Assembly: GCA_035995025.1 (NCBI GenBank)
Contig: DASYKY010000079.1
Span: 1-64,000, forward strand
Reading direction: 5' to 3'
Source: Actinophytocola sp035995025
GTDB taxonomy: Bacteria > Actinomycetota > Actinomycetes > Mycobacteriales > Pseudonocardiaceae
DNA length: 64,000 nucleotides
Shown: positions 25,202-33,443 of the stretch, piece by piece
Position numbering within the stretch: position 1 is the first letter of the stretch
Layout: every line of letters begins with the position of its first letter
Translations under genes and position numbers: made by a program
The notes under the pieces: generated by a model
The model's input: only the letters and a program-made list of their open reading frames with translations
What the model was told of the DNA's origin: nothing
Databases searched by the model: none

Positions 25202-26902
25202 ATGAGTTTTGCCGGAAATGGTCATGATCACGAATGCTCGAACGATCTTGCTGGCAGTTCGGATGTCGATCCTGTTCGGGGTGGATTGTGCCGCGTGTTC
25301 GTCTCGTATTCGCATGTGGACGAGGCCGAGCGGGTCAGGTTGGACGTCCACCTGGCGCCGCTCGCGAGGGAAGGGCTCATCGATCTCTGGTGCAATCGGG
25401 TCATCGCACCAGCGTCGGACTGGAAGCGTGATATCGAGAGCGTGCTGGTCAATGCGGATATCGTCATTCTTCTCGTGACCGCGGATTTTGTCGCCTCGGT
25501 CTATTGTTTCGAGACCGAATTGGCGGAAGCTTTGCGGCGGCACCACGAGGAAGGGGTGCGGATCCTGCCGGTGCTGGTGAAGCCCGTGGATTTCGCACAC
25601 ATGCCGTTCGGGCGGTTTCAGGCGCTGCCGCGTGACCTGCGGCCGATCAGTACGTGGGACAACTCCGACGCGGCCTGGCTGGAGGTCGCCCTTGGTGTGC
25701 GCGAGCTCGTCGAGGACGTCTACCGGTCTCGTACCGAGGTTCCCGCGCAGCGGAACGGGTCCGATCTGGAGTCCGACAAGACTCTGCTCGGCCGGCAGCT
25801 CAACGACTACTACGGCGTATCCAGTTGCGTGGTGGACGGGCCCGTCGCCGACGATCAGGCCGTCGAGTGGATTCCGCTCGACGAGGACTCCTCGGCCATG
25901 CGTTTCGACAATCTCGTGCCGATCAGCACCCGGCATCGGGACAGGACCCTGCGGTACGCCACCGGCACGCTCAAGAACGTGACCTTCCGGTTCGGGATCG
26001 ACCTGATCGCGGAGAATGTGTTCCACAGTGCTCGCCGGCATTTCCATGCCGGTGCGCCGGCGCTGGCGTTCGGTTGTTCGCGGCTCGGTGACGCGCTGGC
26101 AGTGCACTACCCGTACTTCTTCGAGACGCACGAAGGGGACGACTGGGCGTTTCTCGCGCAGAGCCTCTTCTACCTGCCCTACCGCATGCATCCTGTCCTT
26201 CTCGAGGCGACGCTGCGGCGCGTTCGGTTCCGGCTGGAGACCGCGGATTGTCCACACGGGGCATGTGCGGCTCTTCTGGTGGCGATCGCGAACCTGTACC
26301 AGGACTGTGGCGAGTGGGCGAAAGCCGATGAACTCTACGACGCGGTGCTCGCAGCGGCACCGTCCCCGGCATTGCGCGCGGTGGCCATACGGCGCCGAGC
26401 CGTTGGCGGGCTGTTCGGGCGCGAGACCCACGAGACGATGGACCGGATGTTCCGGTCCATCGTCGGATATACGACCAATGCCGACCTGGCCGTGGCGTTG
26501 GCGATCGCGCGAGGATGGTGGCATCTCTCGCGCGGACGGCCAGAGCAGTGTCTACAGGTTGTGGCACCGTTCGATTTCGACGAGCAAGCACCGATACCCG
26601 CGCCGATGTACAGCCCGCATCACGTGATCGAGTTCAAGCTGACGCAGGCGGCCGCGCTTGACGCACTCGGGCTCAGCTGCGGCTCACAGCTTCGGTTCGT
26701 CCGCCAATACGGGCAGGCCCGGCTCCGGCCGGTGTTCACGGATTTCGTGGCGCCGCGGGTATTCGGTCCGGCATTCGGCAGCGTGGTCCAACAGTTTCGC
26801 GGCGAGGTGTCCTTCGCGCCGGCGGTGCTCGACTCAACTGCCGCCGCGCTGCTCCGGACGAAAGGCACGGCCGTGCCCGGGCGGCCGATCTGGGTGGACT
26901 AA
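25202..26902 (+). CDS. TIR-domain protein with long helical C-terminal region
   Basis: A 566-residue soluble protein. The ATG at 25202 has GGGAGG 8 nt upstream. A TIR_2-type domain occupies about 30-165: 'VFVSYSHVDEAE' (box 1), 'ESVLVNADIVILLVTADFVASVYCFETELAEAL', where Glu104 or Glu106 is the candidate NADase glutamate, and 'ILPVLVKPVDF'. The rest (170-566) is mostly helical, with TPR-like stretches around 'LLVAIANLYQDCGEWAKADELYDAVLAAAP'; no STAND NTPase motif is visible. TIR proteins of bacteria commonly hydrolyse NAD+ or make cyclic ADP-ribose signals in antiphage defence. Divergent XRE and tRNA-binding genes are likely partners. Lower GC suggests horizontal origin. Confidence 0.82.
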   Translation: MSFAGNGHDHECSNDLAGSSDVDPVRGGLCRVFVSYSHVDEAERVRLDVHLAPLAREGLIDLWCNRVIAPASDWKRDIESVLVNADIVILLVTADFVASVYCFETELAEALRRHHEEGVRILPVLVKPVDFAHMPFGRFQALPRDLRPISTWDNSDAAWLEVALGVRELVEDVYRSRTEVPAQRNGSDLESDKTLLGRQLNDYYGVSSCVVDGPVADDQAVEWIPLDEDSSAMRFDNLVPISTRHRDRTLRYATGTLKNVTFRFGIDLIAENVFHSARRHFHAGAPALAFGCSRLGDALAVHYPYFFETHEGDDWAFLAQSLFYLPYRMHPVLLEATLRRVRFRLETADCPHGACAALLVAIANLYQDCGEWAKADELYDAVLAAAPSPALRAVAIRRRAVGGLFGRETHETMDRMFRSIVGYTTNADLAVALAIARGWWHLSRGRPEQCLQVVAPFDFDEQAPIPAPMYSPHHVIEFKLTQAAALDALGLSCGSQLRFVRQYGQARLRPVFTDFVAPRVFGPAFGSVVQQFRGEVSFAPAVLDSTAAALLRTKGTAVPGRPIWVD

Positions 26903-26943
26903 ATCGCTGGCCCGGGCGTGCGGCGGTGGCCATGATCGGGTGC

Positions 26944-27843
26944 ATGACTCCGCCGGACGGCCGGGCCGGGATCGACGCCGCGCTGGTGAAGCGGCTCATC
27001 CGCGCGCAGTTTCCGCGGTGGGCCGATCTGCCCGTGACGCCCGTGGAGTTTGACGGGTGGGACAACCGGACCTACCGGCTCGGCGACGACAAGACGGTGC
27101 GGCTCCCTACGGCCGCCGGGTACGTGCCGGCCGTCGCCAAGGAGAACGAGTGGTTGCCGCGGCTGGCGGCCGCCCTGCCGGTCGCGGTGCCGGCCGTGCT
27201 CGGGGCCGGGGTGCCCGGCGAGGGGTACCCGTTTCCGTGGTCCGTGCGCGGGTGGCTGCCCGGCGTGACCGCCGACCGGGCGCGGATCGACGACCCGGTG
27301 CGGTTCGCCGGCGAGGTGGCGGGGTTCGTCGCGGCGTTGCAGCGGTGCGACGCACGCGGCGGGCCCGCGGCCGGCGAGCACAGCTGGTTCCGTGGCTCGC
27401 CGCTCGCCCACTACGACGAGGAGACCCGTCGCTGCCTCGGACAGCTCGATGGGCGGGTCGACGGGAAGGCCGCCGCGGTGTGGGACGCCGCGCTGGGCGC
27501 CGAGTGGCTCGGCGCCCCGGTGTGGTTCCACGGGGACGTCGCCGCGGGCAACCTGCTCGTACGGGACGGGCGGCTGGCGGCGGTGATCGACTTCGGCACG
27601 TCCGGCGTCGGCGACCCGGCGTGTGACCTGGTGATCGCGTGGACGCTGTTCAGCGGCGCGAGCCGCGCGGCGTTCCGTCGTGCGGTCGGCCAGGACGGCG
27701 GGACCTGGGCGCGTGCCCGCGGCTGGGCACTGTGGAAGGCCCTGCTGACCCTCACCGGCTGCATCGACACCGATCCTGACCTGGCCGCCCTCAATCGCCG
27801 CGTGATCGACGACGTCCTCGCCGACCACGCGCGATGTGCCTAG
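26944..27843 (+). CDS. Aminoglycoside phosphotransferase-family kinase
   Basis: APH/choline-kinase fold phosphotransferase of 299 residues. The N-lobe has 'DGWDNRTYRLGDDKTVRLPT' (nucleotide loop). The Brenner motif is 'WFHGDVAAGNLLV' (Asp and Asn catalytic/metal), and 'IDFGTSGVGDPACDL' is the DFG equivalent. Three start candidates exist (26926, 26932, 26944); the last, M-T-P-P-D, is nearest the conserved region. Such proteins may confer resistance or phosphorylate an endogenous metabolite or macrolide-like compound; substrate unknown. It follows the TIR gene by 41 bp but has a GC-rich, host-like composition, so it probably belongs to the chromosome core. Confidence 0.85.
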   Translation: MTPPDGRAGIDAALVKRLIRAQFPRWADLPVTPVEFDGWDNRTYRLGDDKTVRLPTAAGYVPAVAKENEWLPRLAAALPVAVPAVLGAGVPGEGYPFPWSVRGWLPGVTADRARIDDPVRFAGEVAGFVAALQRCDARGGPAAGEHSWFRGSPLAHYDEETRRCLGQLDGRVDGKAAAVWDAALGAEWLGAPVWFHGDVAAGNLLVRDGRLAAVIDFGTSGVGDPACDLVIAWTLFSGASRAAFRRAVGQDGGTWARARGWALWKALLTLTGCIDTDPDLAALNRRVIDDVLADHARCA

Positions 27844-27862
27844 CGAGCCCCTCGTTGCAGCC

Positions 27863-27889
27863 TTAGCAGTCGCGTGGGTAGAGTGCCAA
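27863..27889. promoter_or_regulatory. CIRCE element (HrcA operator) of groESL
   Basis: TTAGCAGTC-N9-GAGTGCCAA matches the CIRCE consensus TTAGCACTC-N9-GAGTGCTAA with one mismatch in each arm and the exact 9-bp spacer. It lies 109 bp before the groES start, so HrcA repression of the groES-groEL1 operon is expected. Confidence 0.85.
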
Positions 27890-27997
27890 CCGTACGGCCG
27901 ACACCGCCCCGACACCCGCGACGGCGGGGTGGCAGGAGCCGCAAGCAAGACAGGTAACTGCCAACGCTTTCGAAACAGACCCGTGGAGGTCACCGCG

Positions 27998-28291
27998 GTG
28001 AGCGTGAACATCAAGCCGCTCGAGGACAAGATCGTTGTCCAGGCGAGCGAGGCCGAGGCCACGACGGCGTCTGGCCTCGTGATCCCGGACACTGCCAAGG
28101 AGAAGCCCCAGGAGGGCAAGGTGCTGGCCGTCGGGCCGGGCCGTATTGACGACAACGGTAACCGCGTTCCGCTGGATGTGGCGGTCGGCGATGTCGTCAT
28201 CTACTCCAAGTACGGCGGCACCGAGGTGAAGTACAACGGTGAGGAGTACCTCATCCTCTCCGCCCGCGACGTGCTGGCCGTCGTCAACTGA
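27998..28291 (+). CDS. groES: Co-chaperonin GroES
   Basis: Cpn10 heptamer lid for GroEL, 97 residues. 'NIKPLEDKIVVQASEAEATTASGLVIPDTAKEKPQEGKV' contains the mobile loop, and 'GDVVIYSKYGGTEVKYNGEEYLILSARDVLAVV' is the conserved C-terminal part. The GTG at 27998 is supported by GGAGGT 7 nt upstream. groEL follows after 83 bp. Heat-shock control through the CIRCE element upstream. Confidence 0.97.
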   Translation: MSVNIKPLEDKIVVQASEAEATTASGLVIPDTAKEKPQEGKVLAVGPGRIDDNGNRVPLDVAVGDVVIYSKYGGTEVKYNGEEYLILSARDVLAVVN

Positions 28292-28374
28292 CGTCGGCTG
28301 TAGTCACCACAGCGCCCCGGTGGCCCCAAGGGGCTGCCGGGGCGCAGTGCGTGACTGACCCAGAAAGGTAGGAC

Positions 28375-30012
28375 ATGCCCAAAGAGATCAGCTTCGACGA
28401 GGACGCTCGTCGGGCTCTCGAGCGCGGCGTGAACAAGCTCGCCGATGCGGTCCGGGTGACGCTCGGTCCGCGCGGCCGGCACGTGGTGCTGGCCAAGAAG
28501 TTCGGTGGCCCGACCGTCACGAACGACGGCGTCACCATCGCCCGGGAGATCGAGCTCGAGGACGCCTTCGAGAACCTCGGCGCACAGTTCGCCAAGAACG
28601 TCGCCACCAAGACGAACGACGTCGCCGGTGACGGCACCACCACGGCCACCGTGCTCGCGCAGGCCATGGTGCGGGTCGGCATGCGCAACGTCGCCGCCGG
28701 GGCCAACCCGATGGCGCTCGGCCAGGGCATCCAGCTCGCCGCCGACGCCGTGGTCGAGGCGCTCAAGAACAAGGCCAACCCGGTCAAGGGCCGCGACAAC
28801 GTCGCCCAGGTCGGCACCGTCGCCTCGCGCGACAAGTCGATCGGCGCGCTGCTCGGCGAGGCCATCGAGAAGGTCGGCGAGGACGGCGTGATCACCGTGG
28901 AGGAGTCCTCCACGATGGCCACCGAGCTCGTCATCACCGAAGGCGTGCAGTTCGACAAGGGCTACATCTCCGCCTACTTCTCCACCGACGCCGAGGCGCA
29001 GGAGGCCGTGCTGGAGGACGCCTACGTCCTGCTGCACCGGGAGAAGATCTCCTCGCTCAACGACCTGCTGCCGATCCTCGAGAAGATCGCCCAGGCCGGC
29101 AAGGCGGTGCTGATCGTCGCGGAGGACATCGACGGAGAGGCGCTTTCCACCCTCGTCGTCAACTCCGTGCGCAAGACGATCCGCGCCGTCGCGGTCAAGG
29201 CGCCGTTCTTCGGCGACCGTCGCAAGGCGTTCCTCGACGACCTCGGGATCGTCACCGGCGCGACGGTGGTGTCCGGCGACGTGGGCATCAAGCTGTCCGA
29301 GGTCGACGTGGACGTGCTGGGCAGTGCCCGCCGCATCGTGGTCACCAAGGACGACACCACGATCGTCGACGGCGGCGGCGCGAAGGCCGACGTCACGGCG
29401 CGCGCCGAGCAGATCCGCAAGGAGATCGAGGCGACCGACTCCGACTGGGACCGCGAGAAGCTGCAGGAACGGCTCGCGAAGCTGTCCGGCGGCATCGCGG
29501 TGATCCGCGTCGGCGCGGCCACCGAGACCGAGCTGGCCGAGCGCAAGCACCGCATCGAGGACGCGGTCGCGGCGACCAAGGCCGCCGTCGAGGAGGGCGT
29601 CGTGCCCGGCGGCGGCGCGTCGCTCGTGCACCTCGGCAACGACCTCGACGAGCTCGCGGCCTCGCTTTCCGGCGACCAGGCGACCGGCGTGCGGATCGTG
29701 CAGGCCGCGCTGGCCGCGCCGCTGACCTGGATCGCGGCCAACGCCGGGCTCGAGGGCCCGGTCGTGGTGTCCAAGGTGCGCCAGATGCAGTGGGGCCACG
29801 GCTTCAACGCCGCAACGCTGACCTACGGCGACCTGCTCGCCGACGGCGTCGTCGACCCGGTCAAGGTCACGCGCTCGGCGGTCACCAACGCCGCGTCCAT
29901 CGTGCGGATGGTGCTGACCACCGAGGCGTCCGTGGTGGAGAAGAAGGAGGAGGAGCCGGAGGCCGCCGGCCATGGTCACGGCCATGGGCACGGGCACGGT
30001 CCCGGGTTCTGA
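28375..30012 (+). CDS. groEL: Chaperonin GroEL1 (His-rich tail)
   Basis: 60-kDa chaperonin of 545 residues. Signature segments include 'VTLGPRGRHVVLAKKFGGPTVTNDGVTIAREIELED' and 'DVAGDGTTTATVLAQAM' with the ATPase Asp. The C-terminus is not the usual GGM repeat but alternating H-G pairs (about ten residues) ending P-G-F, as in mycobacterial and Streptomyces GroEL1. Linkage to groES and the neighbouring whiB3 supports the GroEL1 assignment. A second, GGM-tailed groEL2 would be expected elsewhere in the genome. The His tail may bind metals (known property of GroEL1 proteins). Confidence 0.96.
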   Translation: MPKEISFDEDARRALERGVNKLADAVRVTLGPRGRHVVLAKKFGGPTVTNDGVTIAREIELEDAFENLGAQFAKNVATKTNDVAGDGTTTATVLAQAMVRVGMRNVAAGANPMALGQGIQLAADAVVEALKNKANPVKGRDNVAQVGTVASRDKSIGALLGEAIEKVGEDGVITVEESSTMATELVITEGVQFDKGYISAYFSTDAEAQEAVLEDAYVLLHREKISSLNDLLPILEKIAQAGKAVLIVAEDIDGEALSTLVVNSVRKTIRAVAVKAPFFGDRRKAFLDDLGIVTGATVVSGDVGIKLSEVDVDVLGSARRIVVTKDDTTIVDGGGAKADVTARAEQIRKEIEATDSDWDREKLQERLAKLSGGIAVIRVGAATETELAERKHRIEDAVAATKAAVEEGVVPGGGASLVHLGNDLDELAASLSGDQATGVRIVQAALAAPLTWIAANAGLEGPVVVSKVRQMQWGHGFNAATLTYGDLLADGVVDPVKVTRSAVTNAASIVRMVLTTEASVVEKKEEEPEAAGHGHGHGHGHGPGF

Positions 30013-30029
30013 TTTCCCCTTAGTACGCG

Positions 30030-30065
30030 GAACGCCGCGCCCGGCTTCGGCCGGGCGCGGCGTTC
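30030..30065. terminator. Strong bidirectional hairpin terminator
   Basis: A perfect 16-bp stem (30030-30045 with 30050-30065) is capped by a TTCG tetraloop, beginning 18 bp after the groEL stop and followed by TCCTT. The convergent whiB3 ends 20 bp beyond, so the hairpin probably serves both genes. Confidence 0.92.
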
Positions 30066-30084
30066 TCCTTATATACGCGTGCTG

Positions 30085-30384
30085 CTACGTGGCCACGACC
30101 AGCGTGCGCTTCTCGAGCTTGATGATCGTCTCTCGTTCCCCTTCCGAGAGACCACCCCAGATTCCGTACGGCTCGTGCACCGCCAAGGCGTGCCGGCGGC
30201 ACAGTTCCAGCACCGGGCACGCCTGACAGATCGCCTTCGCCCGGGCTTCCCTTCGCGCCCGGGCCGGGCCGCGTTCACCATCGGGGTGGAAGAAGAACGC
30301 ACTGTCCATGCCGCGGCAGGAACCCTCGAGCTGCCAGTCCCACACATCTGCGTTGGGACCGGGGAGCCTGCGAGTGTCCGCCAT
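30085..30384 (-). CDS. whiB3: WhiB3-type iron-sulfur transcription factor
   Basis: Wbl protein of 99 residues with a redox- and NO-sensitive [4Fe-4S] cluster. Cluster ligands are C23, C53, C56 and C62 (C-x29-C-x2-C-x5-C). The N-terminal 'LPGPNADVWDWQLEGSCRGMDSAFFFHPDGERG' and the turn G-I-W-G-G at 74-78 closely resemble M. tuberculosis WhiB3 as I recall it. The basic C-terminus is shorter than usual. Start at 30384 is set by GGAGG about 9 nt upstream and the LPGPNAD family N-terminus. WhiB3 proteins bind the housekeeping sigma factor region 4 and control lipid and redox genes. Confidence 0.93.
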   Translation of the reverse strand: MADTRRLPGPNADVWDWQLEGSCRGMDSAFFFHPDGERGPARARREARAKAICQACPVLELCRRHALAVHEPYGIWGGLSEGERETIIKLEKRTLVVAT

Positions 30385-30607
30385 GGTGACCGCCTCCCTC
30401 GCCGGAAATTCGTACGAACCGGCTACTCCATTCGGTGCATCACAACCAACGCTAGAACCGCGCCAATGCTTGTTCAAGGGTGATCGACTTATTGATCAGG
30501 CAGTTCAGCCGATCGAGACAGCAGGTGGACGCAGCGTGTTCGCCGATCCAGTTGCCGGACGCCGCTGACCACCCGACGATGGGAGGGTGGCGACAAAGGA
30601 GGCGTCG

Positions 30608-31561
30608 GTGGGCGATCATGCTTCGCTGGTGAGCGAGGCGTCGCTGACCGCGGATGAGGAGCAGCCGACGCTCCCGGTCGCCGCCGTCGCCCGGCGGCTC
30701 GGCGTCGCGCCGGCCACGCTGCGCACCTGGGACCGCCGCTACGGCATCGGCCCGCGCGGGCACACCACCGGCCGGCACCGCCGCTACGGCCCCGGGGACG
30801 TCGCCCGGCTCGAGCTGATGCAGCAGGCGCTGCTCCGCGGCGCCGCCCCGGCCGAGGCCGCGAGCTACGCCCTGCGCACGGCCGCGCCCGCCGACGAGGA
30901 CGTGACCGTGGTGGCGCCGCGCGAGCCGTTGCTGCGCGAGGTCACCACCCGGTCCGCGCAGGTGCTCGGGCTCAGCAGGGCCGCGATGGCCATGGACGCC
31001 GTCGCCACCCAGCAGCTCGTCGCCGACAGCATCGTGCGGCTCGGGGTCGTCGCCGTGTGGCACGACGTGCTGCGCCCGGTGCTCTCCGCGCTCGCGAGCC
31101 GCTGGGCCCACTCGGGCGAGTGCGTCGAGGTCGAGCGCATGGTCCACGAGTGCACGCTCGCCGCCATGATCGGCGCGACGCCTGTGGTCGCTGCGCCGTG
31201 CAACCCGCGGCCGGTGCTGCTCTGCGGCGCGCCAGACGAGCAGCACGCCCTGCCGCTGTACGTGCTGCGGGCCGCGCTCGCCCGGGACGGGATCGGCACG
31301 CAGATGCTCGGTGCCGGGCTGCCGGCCGACGCGCTCGCCGCCGCCGTGCGCCGGACCGGGCCGGCCGCCGTCGTCGTCTGGGCGCAGGTCGCGCGCCACC
31401 TCGCGGCGGACGTGTTCGAGCGGGTACCGCGCACGCGGCAGCGGGTGCGGCTGTTCGCGTGCGGGCCGGGCTGGTTCACCACCGACCTGCCTGACCGGGT
31501 CGACCGGCTCGAGGACGTCGCCGACGCGGTACGCCGGATCGAGTCGCTGGTGGGCGCGTGA
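30608..31561 (+). CDS. MerR-type regulator with B12-binding-like domain
   Basis: A 317-residue regulator. Residues about 20-85 form a MerR winged HTH ('LPVAAVARRLGVAPATLRTWDRRYGIGP...GRHRRYGPGDVARLELM'). A four-helix region (about 115-185) and a Rossmann-like half (200-310) follow, the arrangement of B12-binding light sensors CarH/LitR. The B12 motif E-x-H-x-x-G is seen only as 'EQHALPL', so cobalamin ligation by His is possible but incomplete. The GTG at 30608 was preferred over 30587 because AAAGGAGG lies 5 nt upstream. It overlaps the next gene by 4 bp (GTGA). Confidence 0.82.
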   Translation: MGDHASLVSEASLTADEEQPTLPVAAVARRLGVAPATLRTWDRRYGIGPRGHTTGRHRRYGPGDVARLELMQQALLRGAAPAEAASYALRTAAPADEDVTVVAPREPLLREVTTRSAQVLGLSRAAMAMDAVATQQLVADSIVRLGVVAVWHDVLRPVLSALASRWAHSGECVEVERMVHECTLAAMIGATPVVAAPCNPRPVLLCGAPDEQHALPLYVLRAALARDGIGTQMLGAGLPADALAAAVRRTGPAAVVVWAQVARHLAADVFERVPRTRQRVRLFACGPGWFTTDLPDRVDRLEDVADAVRRIESLVGA

Positions 31562-32430
31562 GCGAGCTTGCGAGCGAACCGATGAGGCGGTGCGAGCTTG
31601 CGAGCGAACCGATGAGGCGGTGTGAGCTTGCGGTGGCGGCGTTCGGCGACCGGCCGGACCTGCCCGTGCGCGGGATCCCGGACGAGCCACGTGAGCGGTG
31701 GCTCGCCGCGGTCGTGCTCGGCGGGCAGGGGTGGTACGCGAGAGCGGCCGCGCTTCTCAACGATCTGGTCACCCATCCGGACCCGGAGACGGCCGCGCTC
31801 GCGTGCGCGACGCTCGCCTCCCACCGGCGCCAGCTCGGCGGGCACGGCGCCGCCCGGGTGCTCGACGCGGCCGGGCACGCCCGCCTCGCCGGCCGGGCCG
31901 ACCTGGCGGAGGCCCGGTCGGACGTCCTGCTCGGGCTCGCCGCGGACGCCGTCGGCGCCGGCCGGCTCGACGAGGCACGCCGCCTTGTGGCCCGTGCGCC
32001 CGAAGCCGGCTGGCGGGCGGCGGTTCGTCGCGGCTGGGTCTCGGCGGAGATCGAGTTGAGTACCGGTCGAGCCGGCGCGGCCGTCGCGCACGCCGGGCCG
32101 GCCGCGGAGCTGGCCGCCGGGTCGGGCTCGGTGCGGCACCGGATCAAGTCCGGCCTGGTGCTCGGCGCGGCACTGGCGGCGAGCGGGGACCGGGCGGCGG
32201 CGGCGAAGATCGTCCGGCCCGCGCTCGGCGACGCGCGGGCGCTCGGACTGTTGTCACTCGTCTGGCCAGGCGCGTTGATCATGGCCGACCTGGTGCCCGG
32301 CGAAGGTGAGAGCTTTTGTCGGTGCGCCCGGCTAGCCTTACAGAGCGTGTTGCGCCGGGCGGATCCGGTCGGTCGCCGGCTCGCCGGGCGCTCCCCGTGG
32401 GTGCCCCGGCTCGCTGGCCCAACCGGGTGA
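31558..32430 (+). CDS. Helical-repeat protein of the sigD locus (Rv3415c-like position)
   Basis: A 290-residue, Ala/Arg-rich, TPR-like all-helical protein with no membrane segment. The first 25 residues contain an exact duplication of E-L-A-S-E-P-M-R-R-C encoded by a 30-bp tandem repeat; the third copy is cut after E-L-A. The remainder resembles the conserved hypothetical protein lying between whiB3 and sigD in mycobacteria. The GTG overlaps the MerR stop (GTGA), so they are coupled. The true start could also lie inside the repeat. Function unknown. Confidence 0.7.
   Translation: MSELASEPMRRCELASEPMRRCELAVAAFGDRPDLPVRGIPDEPRERWLAAVVLGGQGWYARAAALLNDLVTHPDPETAALACATLASHRRQLGGHGAARVLDAAGHARLAGRADLAEARSDVLLGLAADAVGAGRLDEARRLVARAPEAGWRAAVRRGWVSAEIELSTGRAGAAVAHAGPAAELAAGSGSVRHRIKSGLVLGAALAASGDRAAAAKIVRPALGDARALGLLSLVWPGALIMADLVPGEGESFCRCARLALQSVLRRADPVGRRLAGRSPWVPRLAGPTG
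31563..31622. repeat. 30-bp perfect tandem duplication in coding sequence
   Basis: The 30-bp unit CGAGCTTGCGAGCGAACCGA... occurs at 31563-31592 and 31593-31622, with a partial third copy to about 31632. It keeps frame and encodes ten-residue repeats at the N-terminus of the downstream protein. Confidence 0.9.
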
Positions 32431-32551
32431 CGGGGTGAGTACGGACATCTGGGCGAACTGGTCGGAAGAATTACCACCAGATCGTGTCAAGGTTCGCCCC
32501 GAAGCGTCCGATAGGGAGGAGTACGTCACTCGGCTGCAGGAAGGAAGACCC

Positions 32552-33148
32552 GTGACGACGGTCTTGATTTGCGACGATCGCCGCGGAGTGCGGGAAGGTT
32601 TGACCCGTGTCATGTCCGCGGTTCCAGGGGTCAGTCGCATCGACTGCGTAGCGCACGGTGACGAGTTGCTCGCCAGGTTCTCCCGGGCGCCAGTCGATGT
32701 CGTACTGGTCGGCACCCAGCGTGCGGTGCCCACCGGCGTCGAGGCGACCCGCCGGCTCGTGTCGGCCAACCCGCAGGCCAACGTGATCGTGTTCGGCGCG
32801 CCGGACGACGCCAGCAGCATCGCTGCTGCGATCGCCGGCGGCGCTCGTGGCTACCTCCGCTGGGACGCCTCGCGCCCCGAGTTGGTGGCAGCCCTGGCGC
32901 ACACGCTCGCGAGCACGTCGGTGCCCGCGCCCCGGCAGCCCTCGGACCCGGGTGTTCAGCTCACCGACCGCGAGCTGCAAGTGCTTCGCGGCATGGCGAT
33001 GGGCAAGAGCAACGGCCAGATCGGCCGCGAGCTCTACCTGTCGGAGGACACGGTGAAGACACACGCCCGCCGGCTGTTCCGCAAGCTCGGTGTTCGCGAC
33101 CGCGCCCAGGCCGTGGCCCACGGCTTCCGGCGTGGTCTCGTCTCCTGA
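32552..33148 (+). CDS. bldM: BldM-like atypical response regulator
   Basis: LuxR-type DNA-binding regulator of 198 residues. The receiver (1-120) keeps the acidic pair D8-D9 but has Gly at position 54 ('VVLVGTQRA'), where the phospho-acceptor Asp normally sits. The C-terminal HTH reads 'LTDRELQVLRGMAMGKSNGQIGRELYLSEDTVKTHARRLFRKLGVRDRAQAVAHGFRRGLV', very close to Streptomyces BldM by eye. GTG at 32552 chosen because GGAAGG lies just upstream; a GTG at 32435 would add 39 unrelated residues. BldM proteins control sporulation with WhiI and are not phosphorylation-dependent; proximity to whiB3 and groEL1 matches the Streptomyces locus. Confidence 0.85.
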   Translation: MTTVLICDDRRGVREGLTRVMSAVPGVSRIDCVAHGDELLARFSRAPVDVVLVGTQRAVPTGVEATRRLVSANPQANVIVFGAPDDASSIAAAIAGGARGYLRWDASRPELVAALAHTLASTSVPAPRQPSDPGVQLTDRELQVLRGMAMGKSNGQIGRELYLSEDTVKTHARRLFRKLGVRDRAQAVAHGFRRGLVS

Positions 33149-33187
33149 CCCATCCGACTCTCGACGATCCAACTAGGATCCGAACCG

Positions 33188-33225
33188 GACGACGCCACCC
33201 CGCACGCCATGCGGGAACGGCGTCG
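33188..33225 (+). terminator. Hairpin terminator after the BldM-like gene
   Basis: ACGACGCC (33188-33195) pairs with GGCGTCGT (33218-33225), and an inner CCCGCA/TGCGGG (33198-33203/33209-33214) extends the stem. It lies 39 bp after the stop, ahead of the sigD promoter region. Confidence 0.6.
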
Positions 33226-33443
33226 TTCAGTGCGTTCTGGACTTTTCTGGCGTGACCGGTAGGACGGCAGGTATAGGCACGGTCACGCAGAGACATCGCC
33301 ACGTGTCGCTCACCAGCGCCTAGTCGACTCGAAAGCGCCTGGGGGTACGGTGGGTGACACCTCGGTGAGGGACGGCTGGGCCCTCACGAGCTGTGACGCT
33401 GGAATGACCGTACCTGCACGTAACACTGAGGCTGCTCGCTGCG

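Noticed and set aside
24945..25202. 85-codon ORF upstream of the TIR gene
   Set aside because: Coupled stop/start is suggestive, but weak initiation signals and no protein-like pattern; kept only as a finding to test.
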